Shown: one piece after another, positions 61,349-64,000 of the stretch | How positions within the stretch are numbered: position 1 is the first letter of the stretch | Layout of the letters: every line of letters begins with the position of its first letter | Assembly (NCBI GenBank): GCA_024345305.1 | Contig: BRON01000004.1 | Coordinates: forward strand, 1,612,001 to 1,676,000 | Direction of reading: 5' to 3' | Source: Mrakia gelida | Taxonomy: Eukaryota > Basidiomycota > Tremellomycetes > Cystofilobasidiales > Mrakiaceae | DNA length: 64,000 bases | Made by a program: the position numbers and the translations under genes | The notes under the pieces: generated by a model | The model's database searches: none | Told to the model about the DNA's origin: nothing | The model's input: only the letters and a program-made list of their open reading frames with translations

Positions 61349-64000
61349 ATGCTGAATGCGACTACGAGAGTTCACTCTCAGGCTTCATCGGCGGTCGCTT
61401 CCTCCTCAAGAAGAGTCTTCCCCTCCTTCCACCCGAAACGGTCCTTAGCATCATCCTCTTCGACGCAAGGTTGGTCTCAACTCTTTCATAATCCAATCTA
61501 TGACTCTCCTGAGTGTAGCTGATCTGCTCGTCTTTGTCGATCTCTTCTAGATGGATCGAAAGAGGAAGAATCGAGCTCAACTCCCTCCTCGTCGTCCTCG
61601 TCCTCCCCTCCCTCGTCCTCCTCCTCTGCATCAACCTCAGCATCTCCTTCTTCCGCATCTTCATCTACAACATCGGCTTCAACCACACCATCTGCATTGT
61701 TCTCTCTCGATCTAGCATCGGTAAGTCTTTGATCCTCTTTTCCTTTCCGACCAACCAGCTCGAAGGACGGCCCCTCCGTTTTTTTCGAGAGCTCACACGC
61801 CCTCTCCTTCCCTCCCCTCTTCCCTTGCCTCTCCAGTCCTCATCGGCACCTCCCTCACTTCCGAAACAAGTCAAAGCTACTAGACAGGTCAAATCTCTTC
61901 CATCTCGTCCAGCACCAAGGAGACCGAGTGTCCTCGCGGCGAAGGAGGTCGAGCTCGCTTTCCCTCCCGACGAGCCTGCTCAGCTTCAACTTTCCATCGG
62001 AGTGAGTCTTCCCCTCGTCTTTCCTTTCTGCTTCAACTCTTCGCGAAGACGACTTAGATCGTTGCAAGTGCTTACGCTTGTTCGTTCGTTCCATTTATCT
62101 TCGCCTCTCAGACGCTAGGGAAACGTTCTCTCGATGCTCGAGGCAAGATCTCCCCTCGGACACGACCTCCTCCTCTCTCCTCCCTCTCGCCCTCGTCCTC
62201 AGCGAAGGGCAAGGGCAGGGAACGTCAGACGATCGATCCTCTGGACAGGGTACGATCCGAGGTGCCACCCCCGAGACCCTGGGGCGAGATCCTCTCGATG
62301 GAGCGAGACGACAAGGTCGACGAGAGGTGGAAGAAGGTTGTCGTCGTTGAGGTCGAAGCTGGCTCAAGGACGGATCTGGGCAGTGTACGGGAGGGAGCGA
62401 CAACGAGGGCACGGGTGGTACCGATGGAGGGTAGCGGAGACATGCGGTCGAGGATGATAGCAGGGATACCGCCGGTGAGGGAGGAGAGCTTAGCAGAGAG
62501 TCGACGGACGACCCCTCGACCCGTCCCAGCCCCTCTCCCTCGTCCTCGAGCTATACCAGCAGCACCACCCTCCTTCCTCTTCGACCGTCGGACACCCCCT
62601 CCTCCTTCTCCTCGAGCCAAACCAACTGGACCCGTCTTCCTACGCGGCGGACGGTCCTCTCCTCCTCCTCCTCCTCCTCCTCCTCGGTTCAGCGACAGGC
62701 CCGAACACAGGACGATCCTCGTTCTCGTCGAACCGCCAGTCAAAGGGAAGGATGCCTTATCAGCTACTCCTCCTCCTCCTCAAGCTCGGAAATCCCAATC
62801 CCTCGCTCCTCCTCCAACACCACGGTCGTCCTCGTCGCGTTCCCCTCCACCTCCCATCCCCGCTTTCCTCCTCGCTCCTCCCAAACCTCAAACCCCTCCT
62901 CCAAGACCTCAAACTCCTCCTCCCAAACCTCGGACCCCTCCTCCTCCTCCTCTCCCAACGACACCGTTCGAAGAGCCGTCGTCGACATCGTCACAGAACG
63001 TCAATGTCCTCGTCGAATCGGAACCAGCACTTGAGGGCCTTGCCGGCCTTCTGGGAAGCAAAAGGAAACCGAACGCGATCTCAAGTCCCGCTAGCCTTGA
63101 GCTCCTCTCAGGATTGAGCAGCTCGAAGAAGGAGACGAAGGAGACGAAAACGGAATCGAATCGACCCTCCTCTCCTCTTCCTCCACCACCACGACAGCTC
63201 TCTCCTCGGTCACCCCTCTCACCCGCTCCTCCAGCACTCTCCTCTCCTCCTCCTCCTCCTCCTCCTCCTCCTCCTCCAACACCATCCTCGCGTCGGTCAA
63301 CCCTCTCGTTCGCTCGTCCAGCACGCCAGCGACCCCCTCCCTCCTTCCTGACGTCGCCCTCTCCTCCTTCCCCCCCGCCAGCGCCCCTACCACCCCCGAA
63401 GCAGGAGACGAAGACGGCCGAACGGACTCAGCCCTTCCAAGCCATCCCTACTCGAATCGACGACTTCTTCGCGGACTGGGCAGCACCACCTTCTACGCCG
63501 CCGACGACGGTCGACGCGTCCTCGTCTCCTTCTTCCCCGCCAGCGCTCCTACCACCCCCGAAGCAGGAGACGAAGACGGCCCAACGGACTCAGCCCTTCC
63601 AAGCCATCCCTACTCGAATCGACGATTTCTTCGCGGATTGGGCAGCACCACCTTCTACACCGACGACGGTCGTCGACGCGTCCTCGTCTCCTCGCTCCCC
63701 TTCAGCTCCACCTACACGGTCGCGATCACGATCCTCCCCACCCCCTCCACCACCGTCCCGAATACAGCTTCCTTCCCTACCACTCTCCGCTTCGCCGCTC
63801 TCACCCTTCGCTCCAGCACCAGCAGCAGCCTCAGCAGCACCTCCACCTCCCTCGGATCGAACGCCTCGGAAAGCAACGTCGCCAACACCGAGCGTCCTTC
63901 CCGAGACGAAACAACCAGCACTCAAAGGGCTCGCGTTCCTCCTCGGAAAGAAACCCTCCTCTTCGTCGAAACCGAAGGAACCGTCTCCCCTTCCTGTCGT
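61349..64000 (+). CDS. Proline-rich protein with internal repeats, partial
   Basis: The gene starts at ATG 61349 (MLNATTRVHSQASS) and remains open at the window edge. Exons are 61349-61469, 61551-61720, one beginning SSSAPPSLPKQVKATRQ near 61835, and a long one from about 62112 to the end. The introns have the usual donor and acceptor; the first carries AGCTGATC. The product is very rich in Pro and Ser with many PPPP runs and almost no globular sequence. The short ordered segment VPPPRPWGEILSMERDDK lies early. A 162-bp tandem repeat near 63365-63700 carries FQAIPTRIDDFFADW twice. A shorter motif recurs as PALEGLAGLLGSKRK (about 63025) and PALKGLAFLLGKK (about 63916). Such motifs look like docking sites for a partner protein. 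I do not recognise the family; a cytoskeletal or signalling scaffold is possible. Confidence 0.7.
63365..63700 (+). repeat. 162-bp in-frame tandem repeat
   Basis: Two consecutive 54-codon units are nearly identical at the DNA level. Matching points lie at 63381 and 63543, a spacing of 162 bp. Each unit encodes LPPPKQETKTA followed by FQAIPTRIDDFFADW and a Pro/Ser-rich spacer. The high DNA identity indicates a recent duplication or gene conversion. Confidence 0.85.

Overview
This window is nuclear DNA from a fungus, most likely a basidiomycete of the Pucciniomycotina (Rhodotorula/Sporobolomyces type). The evidence is as follows. Nearly every gene is cut by many short introns of roughly 65-150 nt. 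Donors are GTGAGT, GTACGT or GTTCGT. Nearly all introns carry a strong branch-point-like (G)CTGAC shortly before a pyrimidine-rich CAG acceptor. Codons favour C in the third position, with many CGA and GGA. The gene set is purely eukaryotic. There are no operons, CRISPR arrays or bacterial promoters. The lineage is an inference; the eukaryotic, intron-rich character is read directly.

Left part (1-21.7 kb): a four-pass membrane protein (386-3631, +), a low-complexity protein with a possible BTB-like core (3974-5546, +), ARF1 (6032-8142, +), a gene ending in a MYND-like zinc finger (9109-10698, -), an RTA1-family seven-pass membrane protein with an in-frame TAG (11620-13271, +), TFIIH subunit TFB4 (13847-15647, +) and the corepressor scaffold SIN3 (15973-21679, +).

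Middle part (22-45.1 kb): flap endonuclease FEN1/RAD27 with a large charged insert (22005-24856, -), the Rab GTPase SEC4 (25626-27220, -), TFIID subunit TAF4 (27425-29796, +), an F-box protein (30272-32607, -), a secreted histidine acid phosphatase (33067-35354, +), a giant Ser/Pro-rich protein of unknown function (35650-41187, -), a second divergent ARF GTPase (41352-42488, -) and a CARM1/PRMT4-like arginine methyltransferase (42908-45114, +).

Right part (45.7-64 kb): a 9.7-kb gene for a RIM15-type PAS/AGC kinase with a C-terminal receiver domain (45755-55434, +), a second F-box gene (56690-57687, -), the divergent histone pair H3 (57959-58728, -) and H4 (59367-59928, +), 5-hydroxyisourate hydrolase (60357-61008, -), and the first 2.65 kb of a proline-rich protein with internal repeats that runs off the window (61349-64000, +).

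The genes do not form one pathway. Several act in transcription and chromatin (SIN3, TFB4, TAF4, PRMT4, H3/H4), others in vesicle traffic (ARF1, ARF-like, SEC4), DNA replication (FEN1) and nutrient signalling (RIM15). The least explained signals are these: a pair of diverged, structured, Pol III-like non-coding elements in opposite orientation about 47 kb apart (8655-8890 and 56122-56347); a duplicated 29-bp MCB/E2F-like module in the H3-H4 promoter; a run of very small exons (6, 10, 13, 16 and 18 nt) in unrelated genes; and a TAG codon exactly at a conserved Gln of the RTA1 protein.
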